DNA of 46,095 bases from Streptomyces longwoodensis (lineage in GTDB: Bacteria; Actinomycetota; Actinomycetes; Streptomycetales; Streptomycetaceae): contig NZ_KQ948559.1 of the NCBI RefSeq assembly GCF_001514125.1, positions 1-46,095 on the forward strand, in the 5' to 3' direction. The notes under the pieces were generated by a model that was not told the DNA's origin, did not search any database, and saw only the letters and a list, made by a program, of their open reading frames with translations. Made by a program: the position numbers and the translations under genes. This document shows positions 15,754-25,107 of the stretch, in pieces (within the stretch, counting starts at the first letter, position 1; every line of letters begins with the position of its first letter).

Positions 15754-17564
15754 CGGCGGTCGGCCTCCTGTTCCCCGGGCTGTCCGGACTCCCCGGACAT
15801 CAGATGGGCGTACTCGGCGTTGCCGCGCAGCAGTTCCTGGTGGGTGCCGACGGCGACGATCCGGCCGCCGGAGAGCAGCGCCACCCGGTCCGCGAGCAGC
15901 ACCGTCGACGGGCGGTGGGCCACGATCAGCGCGGTGGTGTCGGCGAGGACCTGCCGCAGCGCGGCCTCCACGGCGGCCTCGGTGTGCACGTCGAGCGCGG
16001 ACAGCGGGTCGTCCAGCACCAGGAACCGCGGCCGCCCCACGACGGCCCGGGCGAGCGCGAGGCGCTGCCGCTGGCCGCCGGACAGGCTCAGGCCCTGCTC
16101 GCCGACCTGGGTGTCGGCGCCCTGGGGCAGCCCGTGCACGAACGCGGCCTGCGCCACGTCGAGCGCCCGCTCCAGCTCCCGGGGTCCGGCGCCGCCGCCC
16201 GCGCCCATGAGGACGTTCTCCCCGACGGTCGCCGAGAACAGCGTGGGCTCCTCGAAGGCGACGGCCACCAGGGAGCGCAGCTCGTCCCGCGGCAGCCCGG
16301 CGATGTCCCGCCCGTCCAGCGTGATCCGCCCCGAGGTGACCTCGTGCAGCCGGGGCACGAGCGCGGTGAGCGTGGTCTTCCCGCTCCCGGTCGCCCCCAC
16401 CAGCGCCATGGACTCGCCGGGCCGGATGTGCAGGTCGATCCGGTCGAGCACGGGAGGGGAGCCCGGGGGAGCGTCCGGGTAGCGGAAGGTGACGCCCTCG
16501 AAGCGCAGACCGGCGCCGGCCGACCCGGCCTCCCGCCGCTGGACGGGCCCGCCGGACTCCGGCTCCTCGTCCATCACCTCGAAGTACCGCTCCGTGGCGG
16601 TCGCCGCCTCCTGGCTCATCGCGAGCAGGAACCCGATCGACTCCACGGGCCAGCGCAGCGCGAGCGCCGTGGACAGGAACGCGACCAGCGTGCCCGCCGA
16701 CAGGTCCCCCTCGGCGACCTGCACCGCGCCCACGACCAGCGCGGCCGCGATCGCCACCTCCGGCAGGGTCACGATGACCGCCCAGATCAGCGCCAGCAGC
16801 CGGGCCTTGCGCAGCTCCGTCCCGCGCAGCGTCCCCGACAGCTCCCGGAACGCCCGCGCCTGACTGCGGTGCCGCCCGAACCCCTTGATGATCCGGATGC
16901 CGAGCACGCTCTCCTCGACGACGGTCGTCAGGTCGCCCACCTGGTCCTGGGCGAGCCGCGCCACGTCGGCGTAGCGCTTCTCGAAGACCACGCAGGTGAC
17001 CAGCAGGGGCACGGCGGGGCCGAGGATCACCAGTCCGAGCGTCCAGTCCTGGACCAGCATGATGACCACGCCCACCAGGATCGTCACGCCGTTGACCAGC
17101 AGGAACGTCAGGGGGAACGCCAGGAACATGCGCAGCAGCATCAGGTCGGTGGTGCCCCGGGACAGCAGCTGCCCCGACGCCCACCGGTCGTGGAAGGCGA
17201 TCGGCAGCCGCTGCAGGTGCCGGTAGAGGTCGGCGCGCATCTCCGCCTCGACGTGCGACAGCGGGCGCGCGACGAGCCACCGCCGCAGGCCGAACAGCAG
17301 CGCCTCGGCCAGCCCGAGCAGCAGCAGGTAGAGCGCGCCGAGCCACACCCCGCCCGGGTCCCGGTCGGCGACCGGCCCGTCCACCATCCACTTGAGCACC
17401 AGCGGGATGACCAGTCCCACGCAGGAGGCGACGACCGCGATGAACGCGGCGGTGAACAGCCGTGCCCGCACCGGCCGTACGTACGGCCACAGCCGCAGCA
17501 GCGTCCGTACGGCGGAGCGGTCCTCGGCGGGGGCCTCTTCGGTGGTTGCGCGCGTCGTCGACAT
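15750..17564 (-). CDS. ABC exporter half-transporter (partner with Asp for catalytic Glu, pair 1)
   Basis: A 604-residue exporter subunit and first gene of the four-gene exporter operon. The membrane domain spans about 30-325 and the ATPase domain about 350-590. Walker A GATGSGKTT (390-398) and signature LSGGQRQR (494-501) are intact and the H-loop His550 is present. Walker B reads LVLDD, so the catalytic Glu is Asp519, and the Q-loop Gln is replaced in VAFEEPTLF (about 435-443). These changes mark a non-hydrolytic or slow ATP site, as in heterodimeric exporters such as TM287/288. There is no ribosome site before the ATG at 17564, but TAGGCT at 17573-17578 lies 8 nt upstream, consistent with a leaderless operon mRNA. 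Substrate unknown. Confidence 0.93.
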   Translation of the reverse strand: MSTTRATTEEAPAEDRSAVRTLLRLWPYVRPVRARLFTAAFIAVVASCVGLVIPLVLKWMVDGPVADRDPGGVWLGALYLLLLGLAEALLFGLRRWLVARPLSHVEAEMRADLYRHLQRLPIAFHDRWASGQLLSRGTTDLMLLRMFLAFPLTFLLVNGVTILVGVVIMLVQDWTLGLVILGPAVPLLVTCVVFEKRYADVARLAQDQVGDLTTVVEESVLGIRIIKGFGRHRSQARAFRELSGTLRGTELRKARLLALIWAVIVTLPEVAIAAALVVGAVQVAEGDLSAGTLVAFLSTALALRWPVESIGFLLAMSQEAATATERYFEVMDEEPESGGPVQRREAGSAGAGLRFEGVTFRYPDAPPGSPPVLDRIDLHIRPGESMALVGATGSGKTTLTALVPRLHEVTSGRITLDGRDIAGLPRDELRSLVAVAFEEPTLFSATVGENVLMGAGGGAGPRELERALDVAQAAFVHGLPQGADTQVGEQGLSLSGGQRQRLALARAVVGRPRFLVLDDPLSALDVHTEAAVEAALRQVLADTTALIVAHRPSTVLLADRVALLSGGRIVAVGTHQELLRGNAEYAHLMSGESGQPGEQEADRR

Positions 17565-17695
17565 CAGGAGCGAGCCTACGGATCGCCACTGACATCGCCC
17601 AGCGAGTTTCGCCCGGACCCGGCTCCGACGCTGGTCCTACGACCTGCGGCTTCGGGCCGGCGGCCACGCGGGCCCCGCCCGTGCGGCGCGGCGGG

Positions 17696-18199
17696 TCAGC
17701 GGTCCGCGACCCGCATCTCGAACCACGTGGTCTTGCCCCGCGGCAGCAGGTCGACGCCCCAGCGGTCGGACAGCTTGTCGACGAGGAACAGGCCGCGGCC
17801 GCTGAGGTCGGTCTCCTGGACGGGCAGGAGGCAGGGCAGGGCCCGGGAGGGGTCGCGGACCTCGACGCGGATGCGGCCGCGCGGACGCCGCATGCGCAGC
17901 CCGAACGCGCGCGCCCCGGTGTGCCGTACGGCGTTGCCGACGAGTTCGGAGACGAGCAGCACGACGTCCTCGGCGGTCCTGGGGGACAGGCCCCACTGGC
18001 GCAGGACCACGACCTGGGCCAGCCGGCGGGCGCCGGCGGCGGACTCGGGGCGCGAGGGGAGCTGGACCTCGCCCTCGGTCGGGTTGCCGAACAACTCCAG
18101 TGCCTTGAGCGCCCGTTCGTCCTCGACCGCGGGCGACCAGCGTGCCGCGTCGACACGCCCGTGCCCTCGCGGCTGCCCGCCACCCTCCAGCCCCGCCAT
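17696..18199 (-). CDS. HATPase-domain regulatory protein (RsbW/SpoIIAB-like anti-sigma factor family)
   Basis: A 167-residue cytoplasmic protein. A roughly 40-residue N-terminal extension precedes a GHKL ATPase domain (about 42-165). The N-box appears as VVLLVSELVGNAVRHTG and the G1 box as DLSGRGLFLVDKLSDRWG. This streptomycete family is very large and usually acts as serine kinase or binding antagonist in sigma-factor partner switching, but individual targets are mostly unknown. No sigma or anti-anti-sigma gene is adjacent, so its partner cannot be inferred. The ATG at 18199 has only a weak GGGGG upstream. It lies 131 bp before the exporter operon on the same strand, with an independent promoter likely for the exporters. 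Confidence 0.85.
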   Translation of the reverse strand: MAGLEGGGQPRGHGRVDAARWSPAVEDERALKALELFGNPTEGEVQLPSRPESAAGARRLAQVVVLRQWGLSPRTAEDVVLLVSELVGNAVRHTGARAFGLRMRRPRGRIRVEVRDPSRALPCLLPVQETDLSGRGLFLVDKLSDRWGVDLLPRGKTTWFEMRVADR

Positions 18200-18237
18200 G
18201 CCCCCATCATGGCCGCCGGGTGGCCGCGGCGTGGGCG

Positions 18238-18262
18238 TTCCGGGGTAATCCACCCCCCGGAA
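18238..18262 (-). terminator. Hairpin downstream of the enoyl-CoA hydratase gene
   Basis: An 8-bp perfect inverted repeat (TTCCGGGG at 18238-18245 with CCCCGGAA at 18255-18262) about 26 bp beyond the stop of the gene ending at 18289. There is no U-tract. It separates the hydratase gene from the anti-sigma-like gene. Confidence 0.5.
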
Positions 18263-18288
18263 GCACCCGGCCCCGGCTGACCGTCGGT

Positions 18289-19056
18289 CTAGAGGAACTT
18301 CGCCTTGCCGGGGCCCTCCGCCACGAAGCTGCGCATCCCGCGCTCGCGGTCCTCGGTGGCGAAGAGGCCCGCGAACCAGGTGCGCTCCACCGCGAGGCCC
18401 GTCTCGATGTCCGTCTCCAGGCCGGTGTCGACGGCCTCCTTGGCCGCCCGCAGCGCCAGCGCCGGACCCTGCGCCAGCTTCGCCGCCCACGCGTGCGCCT
18501 GCGCGTACACCTCGCCGGCCGGCACCACCCGGTCCACCAGGCCCAGCGTCAGCGCCTCGTCGGCCTTGACCATCCGGCCGGTGAAGATGAGGTCCTTGGC
18601 CCTGGACGGGCCGATCAGCCGGGCCAGCCGCTGGGTGCCGCCCGCACCCGGGATAAGGCCCAGCAGGATCTCCGGCTGGCCCAGCTTGGCGTCCTCGGCG
18701 GCGATCCGGTAGTCCGCGCACAGCGCCAGCTCGCAGCCGCCGCCCAGGGCGTACCCGGTCACGGCCGCCACCACCGGCTTGGGGATGCGGGCGACCGCCG
18801 TGAAGGAGTCCTGCAGCGCGCGGGAGCGCAGGACCATCGCGGTGTGGTCCATCACCTGCATCTCCTTGATGTCCGCGCCCGCCGCGAACACCTTCTCGCC
18901 GCCGTAGAGGACCACCGCGCGCACGTCGTCGCGGCGCGTGGCCTCCTCGGCGAGCTCCTTCAGCCGGTCCTGCGTGGCCACGTCCAGCGCGTTCATCGGC
19001 GGGCGGTCCAGGCGCAGCGTCCCGACACCCTCGGCGACTTCCAGATTCACGGTCAT
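18289..19056 (-). CDS. Enoyl-CoA hydratase/isomerase family protein (crotonase)
   Basis: A 255-residue crotonase-fold enzyme, full length for the family. The oxyanion-hole segments are AAGADIKEM (about 58-66) and ALGGGCELALCADYRIA (103-119). The two catalytic acids of hydratases are present as Glu109 (GGGCE) and Glu129 (GQPEILLGLIPGAGGTQRL), so a true hydratase (water addition to trans-2-enoyl-CoA in fatty-acid beta-oxidation) is likely. Exact substrate chain length cannot be told. There is no ribosome site; TAACCT at 19063-19068 is followed by exactly 6 nt and then the ATG, so the mRNA is probably leaderless. It stands alone between two hairpins. Confidence 0.9.
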   Translation of the reverse strand: MTVNLEVAEGVGTLRLDRPPMNALDVATQDRLKELAEEATRRDDVRAVVLYGGEKVFAAGADIKEMQVMDHTAMVLRSRALQDSFTAVARIPKPVVAAVTGYALGGGCELALCADYRIAAEDAKLGQPEILLGLIPGAGGTQRLARLIGPSRAKDLIFTGRMVKADEALTLGLVDRVVPAGEVYAQAHAWAAKLAQGPALALRAAKEAVDTGLETDIETGLAVERTWFAGLFATEDRERGMRSFVAEGPGKAKFL

Positions 19057-19062
19057 GGCAGC

Positions 19063-19068
19063 AGGTTA
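19063..19068 (-). promoter_or_regulatory. -10 box for a leaderless enoyl-CoA hydratase mRNA
   Basis: TAACCT fits the streptomycete -10 pattern TANNNT and ends 6 nt before the ATG at 19056, placing transcription start at or next to the A of the start codon. No good -35 box is seen. Confidence 0.5.
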
Positions 19069-19084
19069 ACGGGCACTAACGCCG

Positions 19085-19121
19085 GCGGGCCCGGTGCCGT
19101 GGGTCACAGCACCGGGCCCGC
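19085..19121 (-). terminator. Terminator of the first L,D-transpeptidase gene
   Basis: A perfect 13-bp stem (GCGGGCCCGGTGC, 19085-19097 with 19109-19121) and an 11-nt loop, 18 bp past the stop of the gene ending at 19140. There is no U-tract. Confidence 0.8.
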
Positions 19122-19139
19122 TGCGCGGGTCGTCCCCCG

Positions 19140-20372
19140 CTACTTCGTCCACTCCGCCCACGACAGGTTCCAGCCGTTGAGCCCGTTGGACGGGTCCACC
19201 GTCGGGTCGGTCGAGTTCTTCACGACCACCACGTCGCCGACCATCGAGTGGTCGAAGAACCACGCGGCCGGCACCCCGCTGTCGTAGCCGCCGCGCACGT
19301 CGCGCAGGCCGATGCAGCCGTGGCTGGCGTTGTAGTTGCCGAAGGCGTCGCCGCCCCAGTAGTTGCCGTGCACGAAGGTGCCCGAGCCGGTCAGCCGCAT
19401 GGCGTGCGGCACGTCCTTGATGTCGTACTCGCCGTCGTAGCCGACGGTGTCGCCGTTCATCCGGGTCACGGTGAACTTCTCGCTGATGACCATCTGGCCG
19501 TTCCAGGTGGCGTAGCCGGGCTTGCCGGTGGTCACCTTGAGGGTCTTGACGACCTTGCCCTCCTGCATGACCTTCATCGTGTGCTTCTTGGCGTCGACCA
19601 CGGACACCTGGTTGCGGCCGACGGTGAAGGACACGGTCTTGGACTGCTTGCCGTAGACGCCCTCACGGCCCTCGACGCCGTCCAGGTTCAGCTTCACCGT
19701 CACCTTGGTGCCGGCCTTCCAGTACTGCTCCGGGCGGAAGTCCAGCCGGTCGTTGCCGAACCAGTGGCCCCGGACGTCGACCGCCGGCACGGTGGTGACC
19801 TTGACGGCCTTCTCGACGTCCTCGGGGTGGGTGATGCCCCGGGTGAAGCGGATCGAGAACGGCATGCCCACGCCGACCGTGGAGCCGTCCTCCGGCGTGA
19901 AGGTGCCGATGAAGGTGTTGTCCGGCGTCAGCGTGGTGAAGGAGGAGTCCTCGGCGGCCGTGCGGCCCGCGGAGTCCTTGGCGACCGCGTGCACCTGGTA
20001 CTTCGTGGCCGCGGCCAGGTGCGTGGCCGGCGCCCAGCCGGTGCCGTCGGCGGTGATCGCGCCGGCCACCGCCGCGCCCTTGTCGTCCTTGACGACGACC
20101 TCGGTGAGCTTGCCCTTGGCCGCGCCCACCTTCAGCGCGCCGCTGGTGTCCACGGAGGTGGCGCCGTCCTTCGGCGCGATGGTCACGACGGCCTCCGACT
20201 GCCCGCTCGCCGCCTGGGCGGAGGGCTTGCCCTTGCCGTCCTGGGCACCGGAACCGGCGTCCGACCCGTCGCCCCCGCCGCACGCCGTCACCGCCAGCAG
20301 CAGACCGCCGACGGCCAGTGCCAGCCGCCCCCCGCGGCGCGCGTGGGCCGACGCCCCCGATATCACGTACAC
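19140..20372 (-). CDS. L,D-transpeptidase lipoprotein with Ig-like domains (copy 1)
   Basis: A 410-residue lipoprotein. The GTG at 20372 is preceded by GGGGAG at 6-nt spacing. A signal peptide ends in lipobox VTAC with lipidated Cys31. Two bacterial Ig-like domains follow (about 55-250), then the YkuD catalytic domain (about 255-385). His351 and catalytic Cys353 lie in SHGCIGLRD, with the upstream His in GTFVHGNYW. Such enzymes make 3-3 (mDap-mDap) cross-links in peptidoglycan, using the tetrapeptide donor, on the outer face of the membrane. The C-terminal extension (NGLNGWNLSWAEW) is typical of the actinobacterial LdtMt2 class. A paralogue follows upstream at 20596-21837. The gap between them carries an 11-bp-phased repeat array. 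Confidence 0.93.
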   Translation of the reverse strand: MYVISGASAHARRGGRLALAVGGLLLAVTACGGGDGSDAGSGAQDGKGKPSAQAASGQSEAVVTIAPKDGATSVDTSGALKVGAAKGKLTEVVVKDDKGAAVAGAITADGTGWAPATHLAAATKYQVHAVAKDSAGRTAAEDSSFTTLTPDNTFIGTFTPEDGSTVGVGMPFSIRFTRGITHPEDVEKAVKVTTVPAVDVRGHWFGNDRLDFRPEQYWKAGTKVTVKLNLDGVEGREGVYGKQSKTVSFTVGRNQVSVVDAKKHTMKVMQEGKVVKTLKVTTGKPGYATWNGQMVISEKFTVTRMNGDTVGYDGEYDIKDVPHAMRLTGSGTFVHGNYWGGDAFGNYNASHGCIGLRDVRGGYDSGVPAAWFFDHSMVGDVVVVKNSTDPTVDPSNGLNGWNLSWAEWTK

Positions 20373-20543
20373 GTGTTTCTCCCCTCGCCGGGCCCCCTGG
20401 GCCCGCGCCCCTGCGCGTCTCCCGCGCGCACTGGCGCATCGTAACCACAAGGTCAGGGGCGTGGACGGGCCGGGAATGTCACCGTTCCGTCCCAACTCCG
20501 ATCACCGGGCGGGGGTCGTGTGCCGAAGTCGTGCGCGCGACGC

Positions 20544-20609
20544 GTTCGCGACGCGTTCAGCGTGTGTCGAGGGTGTGTCGGGCCTGCGTTCGGGGTCAGT
20601 TCACCGCGC
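20544..20609 (+). promoter_or_regulatory. Six 11-bp-phased GTTC/GTCG repeat units (possible response-regulator operator)
   Basis: Units beginning at 20544, 20555, 20566, 20577, 20588 and 20599 all start GT(T/C) and recur every 11 bp. The first four bases are GTTC in units 1, 2, 5 and 6 and GTCG in units 3 and 4. The last reads GTTCACC, identical to the core of the streptomycete PHO-box unit, and unit 2 (GTTCAGC) differs from it at one base. An 11-mer is perfectly repeated at 20537-20547 and 20548-20558. The array lies about 170-240 bp upstream of the L,D-transpeptidase at 19140-20372 and enters the last codons of copy 2. Confidence 0.35.
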
Positions 20610-21837
20610 TGCCCGCGACCCACTCCTCCCAGCCCATGTTCCAGCCGCCGAGTCCGTTGTCCGGCGCCACCGTCCGGTCCTCGCTGTGCACGACCTCCAC
20701 GACGTCCCCGATCAGGCTCCGGTCGAAGAACCAGCCCGCCGGCGTGCGGGCGCTGCCGCCCTTGACGTCCCGCAGCCCCACGCACCCGTGGCTGACGTTG
20801 ACCTTCCCGAAGGCGTACGGCGCCCAGTAGTTGCCGTGCAGGAAGGTCCCCGACTCGGTCAGCCGCATCGCGTGCGGCACGTCCGGGATGTCGTACTCGC
20901 CCTTGCCGTCGGCCTTCCTGAACCCGACCGTGGCCCCGTTCATCCGGGTCACCTCGAACATCTCAGTCACGACCATGCGTCCGTTGTACGTGGTGGTGTC
21001 CGGGGCGCCCGCCGTGATCGGCACCGTCGCCACGAGCCGTCCGTCGCGCCGCACCTGCATGGTGTGCCGGGCCGCGTCCACCAGCGACACCTGGTCGCGC
21101 CCGACGGTGAAGGAGAAGGTGCGCTGCTGGAGCCCGTACACCCCGGGCGCCCCCTCGACGTCGCGCAGCCGCAGCGCGACGGTGACCCGGGTGCCGGGCC
21201 GCCAGTAGTCCTCGGGACGGAAGTCCAGCCGGCCCCTGCCGAACCAGTGCGGGCGCACCCGCACGGCCGGCGACGCGGTGACCCGTACGGCCCGCTCGAC
21301 GGCGGCCCGGTCCTCGATCTCCCGGTTGAAGCGCAGCGAGACGATCATGCCGGTGCCCACCGTCGAGCGGTCGTCCGGCGTGACGTAGGCGACGAAGCGC
21401 TCGTCGGGGACGCGCGTGGTGAACCAGGTGTGCCGGGCCGAGCGGCGGCCGTCGCCGTCCACGGCCACCGCGTCCACCGTGTAGCGGGCGGCGAGCGCGA
21501 GCCGGTCCTCCTCCGGCGCCCAGGTCAGCCCGTCCCGCGACACCCTGCCGGGCACCTCGCTCTCGCGGGCGTCCTGCACCCGGGTCACCCGCACCGACTC
21601 CAGCCGCCCGTCCGGCACCCGCACCCGCAGCCGCTGCCCGGTGCGCACGCCCCGGGCGCCGTCGTCCGGGGTGACGCGGATCGAGTCCGCGGCCGGGGGC
21701 GGCCCGCCCAGCACCCGGTCCAGACCGCTCCTGCCGTCCCCCGTGCAGCCGGTGGCCCCGGCGAGGAGTGCTGCCCCTGTCACCACGGCGGCCAGTGCGA
21801 CCCCCACGCGCCGCGCGCGCCCAGTTTCGTGCCTCAC
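20596..21837 (-). CDS. L,D-transpeptidase lipoprotein (copy 2)
   Basis: A 413-residue paralogue of the neighbouring enzyme with the same layout: signal peptide, Cys31 in GATGC (a weaker lipobox than in copy 1), two Ig-like domains and a YkuD domain. Catalytic Cys352 is in SHGCVGLRD, with HGNYW upstream and the C-terminal NGLGGWNMGWEEW motif. It should form mDap-mDap peptidoglycan cross-links. The similarity is clear but well diverged, so the duplication is old. The start is the GTG at 21837, with no strong ribosome site; no better in-frame start is seen nearby. It is divergent from glgX over a 153-bp gap in which I see no clear operator. Having two copies suggests different growth-phase use rather than simple redundancy. 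Confidence 0.91.
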   Translation of the reverse strand: MRHETGRARRVGVALAAVVTGAALLAGATGCTGDGRSGLDRVLGGPPPAADSIRVTPDDGARGVRTGQRLRVRVPDGRLESVRVTRVQDARESEVPGRVSRDGLTWAPEEDRLALAARYTVDAVAVDGDGRRSARHTWFTTRVPDERFVAYVTPDDRSTVGTGMIVSLRFNREIEDRAAVERAVRVTASPAVRVRPHWFGRGRLDFRPEDYWRPGTRVTVALRLRDVEGAPGVYGLQQRTFSFTVGRDQVSLVDAARHTMQVRRDGRLVATVPITAGAPDTTTYNGRMVVTEMFEVTRMNGATVGFRKADGKGEYDIPDVPHAMRLTESGTFLHGNYWAPYAFGKVNVSHGCVGLRDVKGGSARTPAGWFFDRSLIGDVVEVVHSEDRTVAPDNGLGGWNMGWEEWVAGSAVN

Positions 21838-21990
21838 GAGGAACCCAACGACGGGGTGCGCCCCGGGGAAACGTGAGTGCGACGCAACCTCTGGGCAGAA
21901 CAGGGGGAGGACGACGCGACGCGGGGCCGGGCCGGGACGCCGGACCACCGTGGCCACGCCGTACCAGGAGCCGACCGAAGGGGCTGAACG

Positions 21991-24222
<2,232 letters not shown>

Positions 24223-24288
24223 GCCGACGGGGGCTTTCCCACCGTACCGGGGGGTGAATCAGTCGATTTCACACCATTTGCCCCTTAA

Positions 24289-25107
24289 ATGGTGCGGGTG
24301 ACCCCCACCGACCGTCGTACCGCGCTGCGGGCGGGTGCCGGGCTGGTAGCCGCCGGCGCGTTCGCCCCGGCGTGCGCACCGCCCGACGCCGACCGTTCCG
24401 TGTCCACGTCACGCACGTCACCCGCCCCGCCCACGCCCGCCCCGTCCACGCCCACCGCGGCCCGCGCCCCCACCCGCGCGGCCCCCGCCCCCCGCGCCTT
24501 CCCCGGTCAGCCCGCCCAGATCGGCCACGGCCCCCGCGACCGGCCCCGCGTCGCCCTCACCTTCCACGGCCAGGGCGACCCCGCCCTCGCCCGCGCGCTG
24601 CTCACCGAGGCCGAGCGGCACGGCGCCCGGGTCACCGTCCTCGCCGTCGGCACCTGGCTGGACGAGCACCCCGAGCTCGCCCGCCGCGTCCTGGACGGCG
24701 GCCACGACCTCGGCAACCACACCCACCGCCACATCGACGTCAACGCCCTGCCCGAGGCCGCGGCCCGGGACGAGATCACCCGCTGCGCCGAGCGGCTGCG
24801 CCGGCTCACCGGCTCGATCGGCACCTGGTTCCGGCCCTCCCGCGCCGCCCGGGCCTCCCCCCTCGTCGAACGGCTGGCCCGCGCCGCCGGCTACCCGCAC
24901 GTCCTGTCGTACGACGTGGACTCCCGCGACTTCACGTCCCCCGGCGGCCCCGCCGTCGCCCGGCAGGTCCTCGGCGAGGTCCGCAACGGGTCCGTGGTGA
25001 GCCTGCACTTCGGCTACCCGGACACGCTCGCCGCGCTGCCCGCCGTCCTCGATGAACTCGGCCGCCGCCACCTGCACGCGGTCACCACCACGGAGCTGCT
25101 GAGCTGA
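24289..25107 (+). CDS. Polysaccharide deacetylase-like (NodB fold) lipoprotein with altered active site
   Basis: A 272-residue exported protein: a twin-arginine-like start (TPTDRRTALRAGAG), a hydrophobic core and a likely lipobox (APAC, Cys29). A Pro/Thr/Ala-rich linker (about 30-75) precedes a NodB domain (about 84-272). Motif 2 (GNHTHRHID) has both zinc-ligand histidines. Motif 1, normally TFDDG, reads TFHGQGD, so the catalytic-base Asp is His and the metal Asp is Gly; motif 3 reads FRPSRAA instead of RPPYG. The fold is clear (DVDSRDF and SLHFGYPDT are present) but ordinary deacetylase activity is doubtful. From memory, the TFHGQGD form recurs in streptomycetes, so it is not a local mutation. 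The TGA overlaps the next ATG by 1 base. ATG 24289 or GTG 24298 could be the start; neither has a clear ribosome site. Confidence 0.85.
   Translation: MVRVTPTDRRTALRAGAGLVAAGAFAPACAPPDADRSVSTSRTSPAPPTPAPSTPTAARAPTRAAPAPRAFPGQPAQIGHGPRDRPRVALTFHGQGDPALARALLTEAERHGARVTVLAVGTWLDEHPELARRVLDGGHDLGNHTHRHIDVNALPEAAARDEITRCAERLRRLTGSIGTWFRPSRAARASPLVERLARAAGYPHVLSYDVDSRDFTSPGGPAVARQVLGEVRNGSVVSLHFGYPDTLAALPAVLDELGRRHLHAVTTTELLS

Noticed and set aside
12559..16482. A 1307-codon plus-strand frame over the exporter genes
   Set aside because: It is low-complexity antisense translation of four confirmed ABC subunits.
13879..18210. An unbroken minus-strand frame of more than 1400 codons covering several genes
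   Set aside because: Only its last 624 codons carry exporter motifs. The rest is out-of-frame Arg/Ala/Gly-rich translation of the upstream exporter and regulator genes, a usual effect of high GC.
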